Positions 6,106 through 6,565 of a stretch of 6,565 nt of DNA are shown here, piece by piece (position 1 is the first letter of the stretch; each line of letters begins with the position of its first letter). The DNA lies in assembly GCA_003647525.1 (NCBI GenBank), contig QMMZ01000117.1, positions 1 through 6,565 of the forward strand, read 5' to 3'. The notes under the pieces were generated by a model. It did no database searches and was not told the DNA's origin. It worked only from the letters and a program-made list of their open reading frames with translations. Made by a program: the position numbers and the translations under genes. This stretch comes from Deltaproteobacteria bacterium. GTDB lineage: Bacteria; Desulfobacterota; Desulfobacteria; Desulfobacterales; ETH-SRB1.

Positions 6106-6433
6106 TTTGACTTGCTCCCAACGACGTCGATCAGGATGCCCCATACACAACCTCTTGATATTACATCAGATAAAGCTAACTTTTTCTCTTTGCTGCCATC
6201 TTAAAAAATGCTTTGCGAAAAATAATATATTATTTCAGATAGTTATTATTTTTTAGTCCATGATCATTATCCTTAAATCACCTACGATTATCCAATTTTC
6301 CATAAGTATTTTCAGTTTATTTATCAATCTCAATATCGCCCAAGAGCAGTTGCAGAAAAAAGCCGACCGAGGCATTTCGATCTGCTACAAACTGGTAATT
6401 CCCGTGGTCGATTTTTATCAGAAGAATCAGCGC

Positions 6434-6565
6434 TCATTTTGCGCTTTCCTTCAAGGGATTTATAGTGATAAAACCAATGACTTCCGCAACCTTGCAAAGG
6501 TTGTCATCAGCCACCACAAAAGACCAATCCTTTTCAGATATGAGACTAAAAGCGCCAAGATGTAA
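6434..6565 (-). CDS. C-terminal end of a probable PIN-domain protein, cut by the window edge
   Basis: Only the last 43 codons are inside the window. They read LHLGAFSLISEKDW, FVVADDNLCKVAEVIGF and ITINPLKESAK. This fits the end of many PIN-domain ribonucleases (VapC-like), where a DALHLA-type helix is followed by a strand, the (T/A)D..L acidic pair, an A...G helix and a terminal I(N/D)P. The acidic ADD (19-21) would supply the late active-site residue; the first acidic residues lie outside. It is on the same strand as the RT-cas string but ends 545 nt before it, so it is probably a separate unit. An antitoxin partner, if any, would be beyond 6565. The identification rests on a short segment and is moderate. 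Confidence 0.6.
   Translation of the reverse strand, partial: LHLGAFSLISEKDWSFVVADDNLCKVAEVIGFITINPLKESAK

Larger units (their letters stand above)
5889..6433. other. Gene-free leader between the PIN-domain gene and the RT-cas string
   Basis: These roughly 545 nt hold no gene I can support. An open plus-strand frame at 6260-6565 lies antisense to the PIN fragment and has no recognisable motif. The region is AT-rich and contains a perfect palindrome (6024-6042), a 7-bp hairpin (6084-6105) and a candidate minus-strand promoter (6070-6098). A 10-nt direct repeat TGCTCCCAAC occurs at 6052-6061 and 6113-6122. An 8-bp inverted pair GGCATCCT / AGGATGCC (6008-6015 and 6133-6140) brackets these sites. 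No CRISPR repeat-spacer pattern is present. Confidence 0.6.

Noticed and set aside
6012..6122. Possible CRISPR repeat remnants (TCCTTCCAAC, TGCTCCCAAC twice)
   Set aside because: Matches are only about 10 nt, spacing is uneven (40 and 61 nt), and no longer repeat unit exists.
6220..6250. Degenerate third copy of the MITE end (TTTCAGATAGTTATTATTT)
   Set aside because: It resembles the TTTCAGATAATTAATTT terminus but has no partner end and the DNA is low-complexity.
6356..6373. Minus-strand terminator after the PIN gene (GCC-loop-GGC then six T)
   Set aside because: The stem is only 3 bp; the T-run may be chance in AT-rich DNA.
6260..6565. Plus-strand open frame of 101 residues reaching the last base of the window
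   Set aside because: No recognisable motif, no clear ribosome site, and it is antisense to the much better PIN-like reading on the minus strand.

Overview
The window is moderately AT-rich bacterial chromosome. It holds housekeeping genes on the left and a compact, partly decayed CRISPR adaptation module containing a reverse transcriptase on the right. The mix of a der-rarA pair, a tsaD gene and a group II intron-like RT of the CRISPR-associated kind suggests a Gram-negative bacterium, perhaps of the Desulfobacterota. That assignment is an inference from protein flavour and not from a marker gene.

Layout from left to right. Positions 1-595 (minus) hold the N-terminal 198 codons of the AAA+ ATPase RarA, running off the left edge. 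Positions 597-1934 (minus) hold the two-domain GTPase Der, which ends 1 nt before the rarA TTG start. Positions 1935-2531 are a gene-free divergent spacer. It contains two near-identical MITE-like hairpin elements (2118-2223 and 2357-2456), the first nested inside a larger imperfect inverted repeat (about 1984-2302). Positions 2532-3530 (plus) hold an intact tsaD.

From 5888 down to 3513 (minus) lies a tight gene string: group II-like reverse transcriptase, a 94-residue Cas2, a second and different 118-residue Cas2 with a basic tail, and cas1. The first three genes look intact, with gaps of 11 and 6 nt. The cas1 reading frame has an in-frame TGA (3777-3779) just before its conserved GRNRRPP motif, a D-to-N change in the conserved C-terminal acidic motif, and a lost C-terminus where it runs into the convergent 3' end of tsaD. 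No CRISPR array, Cas6 or effector gene is visible in the window. A working model is an RT-dependent adaptation module (RT copying RNA, Cas1-Cas2 integrating) that lost its array and effector side, or is separated from them, and whose integrase is now broken unless the TGA is read through.

Positions 5889-6433 are a gene-free leader upstream of the RT, with a candidate promoter and two palindromic sites. Positions 6434-6565 (minus) are the C-terminal end of a probable PIN-domain protein entering from the right edge.
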